Assembly (NCBI GenBank): GCA_017397645.1
Contig: JAFQIE010000037.1
Location: 51,516-115,515 of the forward strand
Length of the DNA: 64,000 bases
Reading direction: 5' to 3'
Source of the DNA: Lachnospiraceae bacterium
GTDB taxonomy: Bacteria > Bacillota > Clostridia > Lachnospirales > Lachnospiraceae
Under the pieces are notes generated by a model. The model worked only from the letters and a program-made list of their open reading frames with translations. It ran no database searches and had not been told where the DNA came from. The translations under genes and the position numbers were made by a program. How positions within the stretch are numbered: the first letter of the stretch is position 1; each line of letters begins with the position of its first letter. Of this stretch, positions 25,612-32,931 are shown piece by piece.

Positions 25612-27267
25612 ATGCATGAGAGTATGACGGAGAAAATAGCCATTCTATCTAATGTGAATATGAATTTCGTTATCCGTAGTTTGAAGAGTAAGATAGATGT
25701 TTACGATGCGGAAGGATACGGAAATGAGCTGGGTACACTGTTAAATCCCCAGTCTTCTTATCATGCCTTTCAACCGCAGTTTCTATTTTTGATGATGGAT
25801 TTGATGCAGCTGTTGGACGGAGCGTCAGACGACGAAGAAGCGAAAGGAAAAATAGACCGATGGTTTACTGCACTTCCCGACGCATTGGGCGAAGAAATCT
25901 GCTATATTTCCGATGCCTACTTGTGGACAGCAGAAGAAACAGACGCTGACTTTCAGGCCAAAAAACAGGCGTGGGAAAGCTTGTGGCAAAGTCGCTTGGA
26001 AAGTTTTGTAAAGGAAAATGGGAAGGTGCGTATTTTCCCATATCAAAAACTGATAAAGGCAGTGGGAGAGGAAAAGGCGTTTTCGCCGATTACTTGGCGC
26101 ATGGGCAAGATTCCCCACAGCAGCGCTATGCAGAAGGCCCTGGAAGAGGAAATCTTACACCGGGTATGGGTGGAAACCAGAGTGCCTAAGAAAGTATTGC
26201 TCTTGGATTTGGATAACACCCTATGGAGTGGTTTGGCGGGAGAGCATGAGCTGACTCCCATTGATTTGGGCGGCACAGATGTGGGTGCGGCCTATCGAAA
26301 GACGCAGGAGATGATACTGCAAATGCAAAAACAGGGCGTGGTGCTTGGCATCGTGTCCAAAAACAATCTGCAGGATGCTATGGACATCATAGAGCATCAT
26401 CCGGCCATGGTTTTGCGGGCGGAGCATTTTAGCAGCATGAAAATAAATTGGGCACCGAAGCATGAGAACATCATGGAAATTGCCCGGGAACTGAATTTGG
26501 GATTGGATTCCTTTGTGTTCTTTGATGACAACCCGGCAGAGCGGGCCCTGGTGAAGGAGATGCTGCCCCAGGTAGAGGTACCTGCGTTTCCTGAGTCACC
26601 TGAGCAATTGCCACAGACGATGGATATCATCTACAGGGAGTATTTTGAAAAGCCTTATGTAACGAAGGAAGATACGGAGCGCACCCGTCAGTATGCAGAG
26701 AATGCAAAACGTATGGAACTGCAGCGGGCGGCAGTGGATTTTGAATCATACTTAAAAGATTTGGAAATCGTGGCACAACGCGTGAATCCCGAGAATCATA
26801 TGGAACGATTGCTACAATTGGTGAACAAAACCAACCAGTTTAATCTGACCACGATAAGATATACGGCAGAAGAATTACAGGCGATTGTCTCCGATCGTGA
26901 TCATTATGATGTATATCTGTACGGAATTACTGATAAATTTGGCGACAATGGTATCGTCGCGGTGTTGATTGTGAAGCGGCAGGGTGAGGAAGCTGAGATT
27001 GAGGAATTCACTATGAGCTGTCGTGTGATGGGGCGCAATATCGAGCACGCCCTGCTGGATGCAGTGGAGGAAGATTTATGCCAAAAGGGCATAAAGGTCT
27101 TAAGGGGATCCTTTTTCCCTACGGCAAAGAATGCGCCGGTGGAGGAATTATATCCTGCCCTTGGATTTGAATTATGCGGAAGCATTCCCTGCAGGGATGG
27201 AAAAGAATATAAACGTGACATCACAGATGGTTTGCGGCGCGTGGGTCACGTAAAATGGAAGGAATGA
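25612..27267 (+). CDS. FkbH-like HAD-IIIC enzyme (acyl-ACP loading, glyceryl type)
   Basis: A 551-residue protein with three parts: an N-terminal SGNH-like/FkbH region (~1-185), a HAD-IIIC phosphatase core with KVLLLDLDNTLWSG (~194-207) and FFDDNPAERAL (~302-312), and a GNAT-like C-terminal domain ending in ALGFELCGSIP. FkbH-type enzymes such as those in polyketide pathways take 1,3-bisphosphoglycerate, dephosphorylate it and load a glyceryl group on an acyl carrier protein; the carrier is encoded four bases downstream here. In a pseudaminate operon it probably supplies a three-carbon acyl decoration (inference). ATG 25612 has a weak upstream site; ATG 25624 is possible. Confidence 0.82.
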   Translation: MHESMTEKIAILSNVNMNFVIRSLKSKIDVYDAEGYGNELGTLLNPQSSYHAFQPQFLFLMMDLMQLLDGASDDEEAKGKIDRWFTALPDALGEEICYISDAYLWTAEETDADFQAKKQAWESLWQSRLESFVKENGKVRIFPYQKLIKAVGEEKAFSPITWRMGKIPHSSAMQKALEEEILHRVWVETRVPKKVLLLDLDNTLWSGLAGEHELTPIDLGGTDVGAAYRKTQEMILQMQKQGVVLGIVSKNNLQDAMDIIEHHPAMVLRAEHFSSMKINWAPKHENIMEIARELNLGLDSFVFFDDNPAERALVKEMLPQVEVPAFPESPEQLPQTMDIIYREYFEKPYVTKEDTERTRQYAENAKRMELQRAAVDFESYLKDLEIVAQRVNPENHMERLLQLVNKTNQFNLTTIRYTAEELQAIVSDRDHYDVYLYGITDKFGDNGIVAVLIVKRQGEEAEIEEFTMSCRVMGRNIEHALLDAVEEDLCQKGIKVLRGSFFPTAKNAPVEELYPALGFELCGSIPCRDGKEYKRDITDGLRRVGHVKWKE

Positions 27268-27271
27268 TGAA

Positions 27272-27493
27272 ATGAAAGAGAAGATTATCGCTTTGATAGA
27301 AGAAGTATTGGGGCTGCCGGAAGGAATCATCACCCCCGAAACCACCATGGATGAAGTGGAGGAGTGGGATTCTTTGGCACATGTTATGTTGATTGGCATG
27401 CTGGAGGAACGCCTTAGTGTCTCCATCCCTTTGGATGAGGCTGTAGAGATTACTTCGGTGAAGGAAATTCTGGAATTTGCCGGTGTGGAGTAA
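27272..27493 (+). CDS. Dedicated acyl carrier protein
   Basis: A 73-residue carrier protein with the phosphopantetheine site WDSLAHV; the modified serine is Ser34. It is acidic and helical, as expected. It differs from a housekeeping AcpP, which carries DSLDTVE-like sequence, and lies directly after the FkbH-like gene, so it is probably the acceptor of the FkbH-derived acyl group. The last bases of its gene are repeated imperfectly 26 bases downstream (27471-27489 and 27497-27515). Confidence 0.9.
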   Translation: MKEKIIALIEEVLGLPEGIITPETTMDEVEEWDSLAHVMLIGMLEERLSVSIPLDEAVEITSVKEILEFAGVE

Positions 27494-27515
27494 GTATGGA
27501 ATTTGCCGGCGCGGA
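27471..27515 (+). repeat. Imperfect direct repeat at the end of the acyl carrier gene
   Basis: TGGAATTTGCCGGTGTGGA (27471-27489) recurs as TGGAATTTGCCGGCGCGGA (27497-27515), two mismatches in 19 bases at an offset of 26. The first copy encodes the acyl carrier C terminus; the second falls in the leader of pseH and creates the misleading upstream ATG at 27496. Confidence 0.8.
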
Positions 27516-27567
27516 ATATTCCCGGAGTTCACCCGGCACAAAGAGGAACGAAACGGAGAAATTGAGG

Positions 27568-28113
27568 ATGAGTATCACTTTACGTGCCATCGAAGAGCGT
27601 GATTTGAAGCAAATCATGCAGTGGCGCATGTCGGAAGATATCACAAAATATATGAATACAAACCCCAAACTGACATTGGAAGGACAGCAGAAATGGCTTG
27701 CGTCCATTCGGGAGAATATGGACGTGAGATACTGGGTCATTGAAGTGGATGGTGTCCCTGCCGGAGTCATCAATTTGACCGGGCTGAACAATCCTGCCGG
27801 TGAATTGGGGTGGGCCTATTACATGGGCGAGAAAAAACTGCGCAGCATCAAGACAGCGCTGGCTTTGGAAATGAATATGTATGACTATGCCTTTGAGGTA
27901 TTGGGCAAGAAATCTGTCATCAGTGATGTATTCACTCTGAACCAGGGGGTGATTGGTTTACACAAGCTCTGTGGCTGCGAAATTGTAGAAGAGAAGAAGA
28001 ACCATATCTGCAAAGAGGGCGTCTGGTATGATGTAACCTTTATGCGCATGACCGATGAACTTTGGAAACAGGTGAAGGTTGGCAAGAAGTACGAGAAAAT
28101 AGAATTCAACTAA
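27568..28113 (+). CDS. pseH: PseH-like GNAT N-acetyltransferase
   Basis: A 181-residue GNAT protein similar in plan to Campylobacter PseH: ITLRAIEERDLKQIMQWR at the start, then a WVIEVDGVPAGVINLTGL strand pair, and an acyl-CoA region around AYYMGEKKLRSIKTALALEM. PseH acetylates the 4-amino group of UDP-4-amino-4,6-dideoxy-N-acetyl-altrosamine. The choice of ATG 27568 (GGAG at 27555-27558) over 27496 rests on family alignment and on the fact that the extra 24 residues are mostly a repeat of the carrier gene end. An acyl-ACP donor instead of acetyl-CoA is possible given the neighbours, but unproven. Confidence 0.78.
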   Translation: MSITLRAIEERDLKQIMQWRMSEDITKYMNTNPKLTLEGQQKWLASIRENMDVRYWVIEVDGVPAGVINLTGLNNPAGELGWAYYMGEKKLRSIKTALALEMNMYDYAFEVLGKKSVISDVFTLNQGVIGLHKLCGCEIVEEKKNHICKEGVWYDVTFMRMTDELWKQVKVGKKYEKIEFN

Positions 28114-28136
28114 AATTTCCCGAGAGAGGAATGGAT

Positions 28137-29189
28137 ATGAACAAAGAGATTAGAATTGGAAATCATGTGATAAGTGCTGATTCCCCCACTTTTGTGATAG
28201 CGGAGATGTCGGCCAATCACTTGATGGATTTCGATAGAGCAGTGGAGATTATCCGGGCGGCGAAAGAGGCCGGGGCGAATGCCATTAAGGTGCAGACCTA
28301 TTTGCCGGATACCATAACCCTGGATTGTGATGACCCTTGCTTTCAAATCACCCAGGGGACCATTTGGGATGGCACCACCTTGCATAAATTATATCAGACG
28401 GCGTACACCCCTTGGGAATGGCAACCCAAATTACAAAAAATTGCAGAGGATATGGGATTGGTGTTCTTTTCCTCGCCTTTTGACCTGACAGCGATTGATT
28501 TTTTGGAAGAAATGGATGTGCCGGTGTACAAGGTGGCGTCCTTTGAAATCAATGATATTCCCTTCATCAGAAAGATAGCAAAAACCGGAAAACCCATTAT
28601 TATGGCCACCGGCGTAGCGTATGAGGAAGATATTGAACTGGCTCTGCAGACCTGCCGTGAAGAGGGCAATGAAAATGTGATTTTGTTGAAATGTACTTCT
28701 GCCTATCCGGCGTCTTATGAGGCCAGCAACTTGCGTACCATTCCGGATATGAAAGAGAAATTTGATTGTATCGCAGGCTTGTCGGATCACACTATGGGTG
28801 TGGCAGTGGCATCTGCGGCAGTGGCTTTGGGCGCTAAGGTGGTGGAGAAACACCTGACCCTTCGTCGGGCAGATGGCGGTGCGGACGCGGCATTCTCCAT
28901 GGAACCGGAAGAATTCAAGGAAATGGTAGACCAAATCAGAATCATAGAGAAGGCTTTAGGCGAAGTAACTTATGATTTGACACCCAAGCAGGTTAAGAGC
29001 AGAGAGCATTCCCGCTCCCTGTTTGTAGCAAAGGATATGAAGGCGGGAGATGTATTTACGCCCGAAAATCTGCGCTCGGTAAGACCGGCCTGTGGGCTGC
29101 ACACGAAATACTACGAGGATATCTTGGGGAAGAAGATTACCCGGGATGCGAAATTGGGAACCCCCATGAGTTGGGATTTGGTGGAATAG
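28137..29189 (+). CDS. pseI: Pseudaminic acid synthase PseI (NeuB family)
   Basis: A 350-residue synthase with NeuB-type barrel and a C-terminal SAF/antifreeze-like domain (~290-350; ARDMKAGDVFTPENLRSVRP-like region). FVIAEMSANHLMDFDRA, QTYLPDTITLDC and GTIWDGTTL are PseI-type signatures, distinct from NeuB of sialic acid. It condenses phosphoenolpyruvate with 6-deoxy-AltdiNAc to give pseudaminic acid. ATG 28137 has AGAGG seven bases upstream (28125-28129); the frame extends back to 28062 inside pseH but those codons are not needed. Last gene of the operon, followed by a terminator. Confidence 0.88.
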   Translation: MNKEIRIGNHVISADSPTFVIAEMSANHLMDFDRAVEIIRAAKEAGANAIKVQTYLPDTITLDCDDPCFQITQGTIWDGTTLHKLYQTAYTPWEWQPKLQKIAEDMGLVFFSSPFDLTAIDFLEEMDVPVYKVASFEINDIPFIRKIAKTGKPIIMATGVAYEEDIELALQTCREEGNENVILLKCTSAYPASYEASNLRTIPDMKEKFDCIAGLSDHTMGVAVASAAVALGAKVVEKHLTLRRADGGADAAFSMEPEEFKEMVDQIRIIEKALGEVTYDLTPKQVKSREHSRSLFVAKDMKAGDVFTPENLRSVRPACGLHTKYYEDILGKKITRDAKLGTPMSWDLVE

Positions 29190-29192
29190 TAA

Positions 29193-29220
29193 AAGGGACC
29201 GCGACGCGGTCCCTTAATTT
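29193..29220. terminator. Bidirectional terminator between pseI and the minus-strand lemA-like gene
   Basis: AAGGGACCGC (29193-29202) pairs with GCGGTCCCTT (29206-29215) around GAC, with A-rich and T-rich flanks, so it can serve both converging transcripts. Confidence 0.85.
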
Positions 29221-29227
29221 TATGAAT

Positions 29228-29896
29228 TTAGAAGAACACGCCCTTTGCCTGTTCCTTAATTTCTTTGGAGGCAACGAAGGGGATTCTGGTGGTATAGCCA
29301 TTCTTTGCAGCCACAATCTTTTTGGTAGGCCATGCGAAGATGTCCTTATTCCACTGATTTACCGTGTCGTTGTATAATTCTCTTGCAGCGGTGATTTCTC
29401 TTTGCAGATACATATTCTGTTGCATTGCATCCTGAATTTCTTTGTGCGCAGCCAACTCGGGATAATTCTCAACGGCTACATTGATGCTTCTGGAAATGGT
29501 ATCAATGGAAGTGCCGATTTCGTTTCTGGCTTCGTCTGCATCGTTTGTATTTCCGGAACGATACTTTGCAATATTTTCAAAAGTGTTCTTGTCTAAATCA
29601 ATCGCTTTATCCAATAAGCGGGCACAGTTCTGAAGTACCATGACTCTCTGTTCCAAATAATTATCAATCTGGGATGCATCTCTTTGAATACGCTGTTGAA
29701 GTTGGTCAAAATGCTTTTGTGCACTGGTTTTCATAAAGAGGAAAATCAGACCGGGTAAAATACCGCATACCCAAAGCATAATCTCAAACAGTTTGGAGCC
29801 AAAGCCAACTTCTGCGGGAAGCTTTTTAGCGATGACATGGGTGTCCAAACCTTCCTCCAAAACCTGAGGGGCCATTTCGTCTAATTGATTTGCCAT
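29228..29896 (-). CDS. LemA-like membrane protein
   Basis: A 222-residue protein with one membrane segment (~36-56) after an N-terminal cytoplasmic stretch and a helical, coiled-coil body. The LemA pattern is visible in VAVENYPELAAHKEIQDAMQ and AARELYNDTVNQWNKDIFAWP near the C terminus. LemA proteins are widespread, some bound to the inner membrane, without an agreed biochemical role. The N-terminal 35 residues before the helix are longer than in usual LemA. ATG 29896 has a GGAG eight bases upstream. It lies 90 bases behind the 532-residue protein gene and seems to have its own promoter. Confidence 0.75.
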   Translation of the reverse strand: MANQLDEMAPQVLEEGLDTHVIAKKLPAEVGFGSKLFEIMLWVCGILPGLIFLFMKTSAQKHFDQLQQRIQRDASQIDNYLEQRVMVLQNCARLLDKAIDLDKNTFENIAKYRSGNTNDADEARNEIGTSIDTISRSINVAVENYPELAAHKEIQDAMQQNMYLQREITAARELYNDTVNQWNKDIFAWPTKKIVAAKNGYTTRIPFVASKEIKEQAKGVFF

Positions 29897-29969
29897 AATT
29901 CTTTCTCCTTTGTTTTATCATATTATTTTGTTTCAAATAATTGCCTATCTACTATAATTGGGTGTCTTT

Positions 29970-29997
29970 ATTCTACCACAGTTGCGTCAGTTGTAAA
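29970..29997 (-). promoter_or_regulatory. Probable promoter of the lemA-like gene
   Basis: On the minus strand TTTACA (29997-29992) and TAGAAT (29975-29970) are 16 bases apart, overlapping the 3' end of the upstream gene. Consensus match only. Confidence 0.5.
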
Positions 29998-31585
29998 TAC
30001 ATAGTCCGTTTCTGTCTGCCAGCACACTGCTGTTTTTCGCAATATCCAGATAACTTACAAAAAAATCGTTTTCAGCCGTCAAAGGAAGATATTCATCCCA
30101 GGGCACGGAAACATTGTGATAACGGCCGTCCCCACCGTACACACTAACGATGTCCACGCGGGCTTCTTTGTCATAAGAATAGGCTGTTACCTTGGTCTCG
30201 TCCGCACCGCCTGCAGACTTCAGATAGGATGTTTTCAATATGTACTGTGTCTTGGTGTCGGGATGTACCATGTGGGAGTGGTTCACCCGGTTAGCTAAAG
30301 CCTCACATTCCCGGAGCGAGAACAACTGAGGCGTCTCCGGAATGGGATCCAGAGAATGCACCGGTCGTTCCTGATACATGGGGATGGCCAATACCGGCGC
30401 CAGGTCAAAGTAAATCGCCTTGAAAAACTCCTCGTTCTTGCTGATAAAGTTGGAACGGATAATATCGTAAGAATAGGAAGTATAACTGGAGGTGGGCAGG
30501 AGTAGGGCTCTGCCCTGGCTGTGCTTAGTGAGGATGGTGTTCATGCGCTTCCGTTTGATAAAGTGGAAATCGTCCCCGTAGCCGATTTTGGAAAGAATCA
30601 AATCCACCATATTGGTCTGTGCCAGAGGAGTGAACAGTGAGCGGTACTGCACCTCATCGGTACGGTCCAACGCATCGAAAAGCACTTCAAAATCAGAATT
30701 TGCCATGCTCATGAAATCATCGTTTTCGCGAATGGCCTTCTCGTTTAAGCGTTGTAACTTTTTCTCGCCGCGTTTTACGATACGTTCAATTTGCTGCTCA
30801 CTCTTTTGTTCCAAGTGGGATGCATCCCTGCTAAAGCAAAGCTCCGGTCCGCCTTGGGCGCCATAGTGTAAGACAACCTGTTCCTGATAGAAAGGCTTTG
30901 GTTTCGTCACTGTAGCGTGGAGGGTCTGCGTCCTGGTGCGGGTTTGTAGCTTTCCGTTGGAGTCCCGATAGGTCTCTGTCCAGGAAATAGTTTTGTAGCC
31001 GTGGTAGGTCTCCACACCCATTTCGTGTACCAGGCGCTTTTCGAAAAGGAACGGGTTTCCGTTGAAGTTTCCGGCCAGAGTATCCAAAGTAGACTTTTCA
31101 TTTTCCTGCGGGTCCCGGAAATCAAAGTTTTGCTTCATATTCTGTTCCTGCTCGATGGTAAGTTTATCCTCGAAGGAAATCAAGGGCATCACTTCTTCAA
31201 TCAGCTTGATACTGTCCCATGCGTCGAACAATTTGTTCAAAGGTAGCATCTGGTTGTTTGCTTGTTGTTGCAAGTCTTCTGCCCGATTCTCGGCTTCGTC
31301 GATGGCCGACTTTAATTCTCTGATTTTAGGTGTCAACTTCATAATTACCAAAGGAATCAGCAAAATGGTAATGCAAAGCAGTACCCGAAGGAAGCGGAGC
31401 CAGTTTCTCTTTCGTTTTAACTGCTTCAATTGTTCCCGGTATTTTGCAATCTCGTTTACTGTCCGGCGGTTTTCCTCAATATCAACGCGTGATTTGGCGA
31501 CCAATTGGTCGAAGAACGCGGCGACTTTTTGTGAGTGAGCCGGTTTGTACTTATCTTGGTAATCTTCCAAGGGGTTGTATATCAT
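29987..31585 (-). CDS. Unknown 532-residue coiled-coil membrane protein, LemA neighbour
   Basis: Not assigned to a known family. The N-terminal ~60 residues are charged and helical, a membrane segment follows at ~63-84 (LRVLLCITILLIPLVIMKL), then a coiled coil (~85-115) and a large mixed region with a Lys/Arg/Glu-rich helix (~265-300, EQKSEQQIERIVKRGEKKLQ). No signal peptide or enzyme motif is visible. It starts 12 bases after galM, with its GGAGG next to the galM stop, and the lemA-like gene follows. A membrane scaffold role with LemA is a guess from context. Confidence 0.7.
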   Translation of the reverse strand: MIYNPLEDYQDKYKPAHSQKVAAFFDQLVAKSRVDIEENRRTVNEIAKYREQLKQLKRKRNWLRFLRVLLCITILLIPLVIMKLTPKIRELKSAIDEAENRAEDLQQQANNQMLPLNKLFDAWDSIKLIEEVMPLISFEDKLTIEQEQNMKQNFDFRDPQENEKSTLDTLAGNFNGNPFLFEKRLVHEMGVETYHGYKTISWTETYRDSNGKLQTRTRTQTLHATVTKPKPFYQEQVVLHYGAQGGPELCFSRDASHLEQKSEQQIERIVKRGEKKLQRLNEKAIRENDDFMSMANSDFEVLFDALDRTDEVQYRSLFTPLAQTNMVDLILSKIGYGDDFHFIKRKRMNTILTKHSQGRALLLPTSSYTSYSYDIIRSNFISKNEEFFKAIYFDLAPVLAIPMYQERPVHSLDPIPETPQLFSLRECEALANRVNHSHMVHPDTKTQYILKTSYLKSAGGADETKVTAYSYDKEARVDIVSVYGGDGRYHNVSVPWDEYLPLTAENDFFVSYLDIAKNSSVLADRNGLCIYN

Positions 31586-31597
31586 CTGATTCCTCCG

Positions 31598-32644
31598 TTA
31601 TTCCACACCAAAACGATATTTTGTTCTGGAAGTAAAGGTTGAGTTTGCAGGCAATACGCAACTGGGGAAAGAAGCTTCCTTGCAGGAGTTAGGGTAGAAT
31701 CCTGTTTCAAAGCAGATACCCGCATGCTGCTGATATACTGCGCCACCCTTGCCGTTTTTATCTTTCAAACCACCGGCATTGTAAATCAACAAACCGCAAC
31801 AGTCAGAGTTGGTTTCCATGAAGATGCCGCTGACGGGTGCCCAAATCTTACTCATCAGGCGCATCTTCTTGTCATTAGGGAAGTTAAAGTTCACATCATA
31901 TCCCTTTGCGTTTTTCAGCATCACAAAATCCTCGTTGATATCCTTGCCAACGGTTTTCCTCTGTCGGAAATCATAAGGAGTACCTTCCACCTTTGCCACC
32001 TCGCCGGTGGGAATCATGAATTGGTCGGAAACCAGGAAGGAATCGCTGTATACTTCCATCTCGTGACCCAGCACATCGCCACTATCGTGTCCTTCGAGAT
32101 TGAAGTATGCATGGTTGGTGGGATTGTAGATGGTGGTTTGGTCACTGGTTGCATGATAGTCTATCAACAGCTCGCCGGCTTCTGTTAAGGTATAGCGGAT
32201 TTTCTGCATCAGATTGCCGGGGAATCCCTGCTCTAAATGAGGGCTTAAACGGGAAAACTCCACATATTCGCCTTCTTCGGAAATGCCGGTTTCGGTTTCG
32301 TAAAATTCGTAAAAAGATTTCTTGCTTCCGCTGTGAAGATTGTGACCATTGTAATTATCTTCCAATACATAATTCACACCATCAATGGTCACGTTTGCGC
32401 CCTCAATACGGTTGGCGATTCTACCAACATACGCACCAAAACCACAGCCGTTGTCGTAATATTCTTCTAAAGTATCATATCCAAGCATGATATCTATTTT
32501 ATTACCCTTTCTGTCGGGTACCAGCAGAGCTTGAATCAGGGCACCCATATCAGAGAGTACAACCTCAATCCCAGCCTGGTTTTTCAAGATGTATTTGGAT
32601 GCCTGACGGCCCTCCTTGGCAATGCCAAAATGCAGTTTTTCCAT
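31598..32644 (-). CDS. galM: Galactose mutarotase (aldose 1-epimerase)
   Basis: A 348-residue cytoplasmic mutarotase of usual length with NHAYFNLEGH (catalytic His, ~175) and GICFETGFYPNS (catalytic Glu region, ~305). It interconverts alpha and beta anomers of galactose or related sugars. The start is ATG 32644, with GGAGG eight bases upstream; the longer frame to 32689 has no ribosome site. It is divergent from the giant surface protein gene and first in a minus-strand operon with the 532-residue protein. The substrate could be a pectin-derived sugar, given the window, but this is not shown. Confidence 0.9.
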   Translation of the reverse strand: MEKLHFGIAKEGRQASKYILKNQAGIEVVLSDMGALIQALLVPDRKGNKIDIMLGYDTLEEYYDNGCGFGAYVGRIANRIEGANVTIDGVNYVLEDNYNGHNLHSGSKKSFYEFYETETGISEEGEYVEFSRLSPHLEQGFPGNLMQKIRYTLTEAGELLIDYHATSDQTTIYNPTNHAYFNLEGHDSGDVLGHEMEVYSDSFLVSDQFMIPTGEVAKVEGTPYDFRQRKTVGKDINEDFVMLKNAKGYDVNFNFPNDKKMRLMSKIWAPVSGIFMETNSDCCGLLIYNAGGLKDKNGKGGAVYQQHAGICFETGFYPNSCKEASFPSCVLPANSTFTSRTKYRFGVE

Positions 32645-32690
32645 AAATAACCTCCTTGTCGTGTGTTTCCTTTTGGAACTGTTTACCAAT

Positions 32691-32719
32691 ATTATACTTT
32701 ACTTGAAAAACATTGGGAA
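32691..32719 (-). promoter_or_regulatory. Probable galM promoter
   Basis: On the minus strand TATAAT (32696-32691) with TTCCCA (32719-32714) 17 bases upstream. The -10 is perfect, the -35 weak. Confidence 0.5.
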
Positions 32720-32820
32720 TATAGTAATTATGCATAGTTTACAGAGTCTTATTTTGTGCAATATTGCAATGAAGACGGAAAAGAAGTAAAAAAACATATA
32801 TTTTAACTCGGGAAAAGAGT

Positions 32821-32849
32821 GTGACGGATATTTGTGTGTGTGATAAAAT
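32821..32849 (+). promoter_or_regulatory. Probable promoter of giant surface protein 1
   Basis: GTGACG (32821-32826), 17 bases, TAAAAT (32844-32849), about 83 bases before the start codon. Weak -35; leader ~75 bases with AGGAGGAG at the start. The rest of the 287-base divergent gap shows no other clear element. Confidence 0.4.
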
Positions 32850-32931
32850 AATGGTACGAAAAGGTGAGGGAGGGGCTTCTTCGCCTTATGAGTATTGGTA
32901 AGGAAATGTAATATATAGAGGAGGAGAAACG

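Noticed and set aside
28062-28136. Upstream start for pseI inside pseH
   Set aside because: A good ribosome site fits ATG 28137 and the PseI family begins there.
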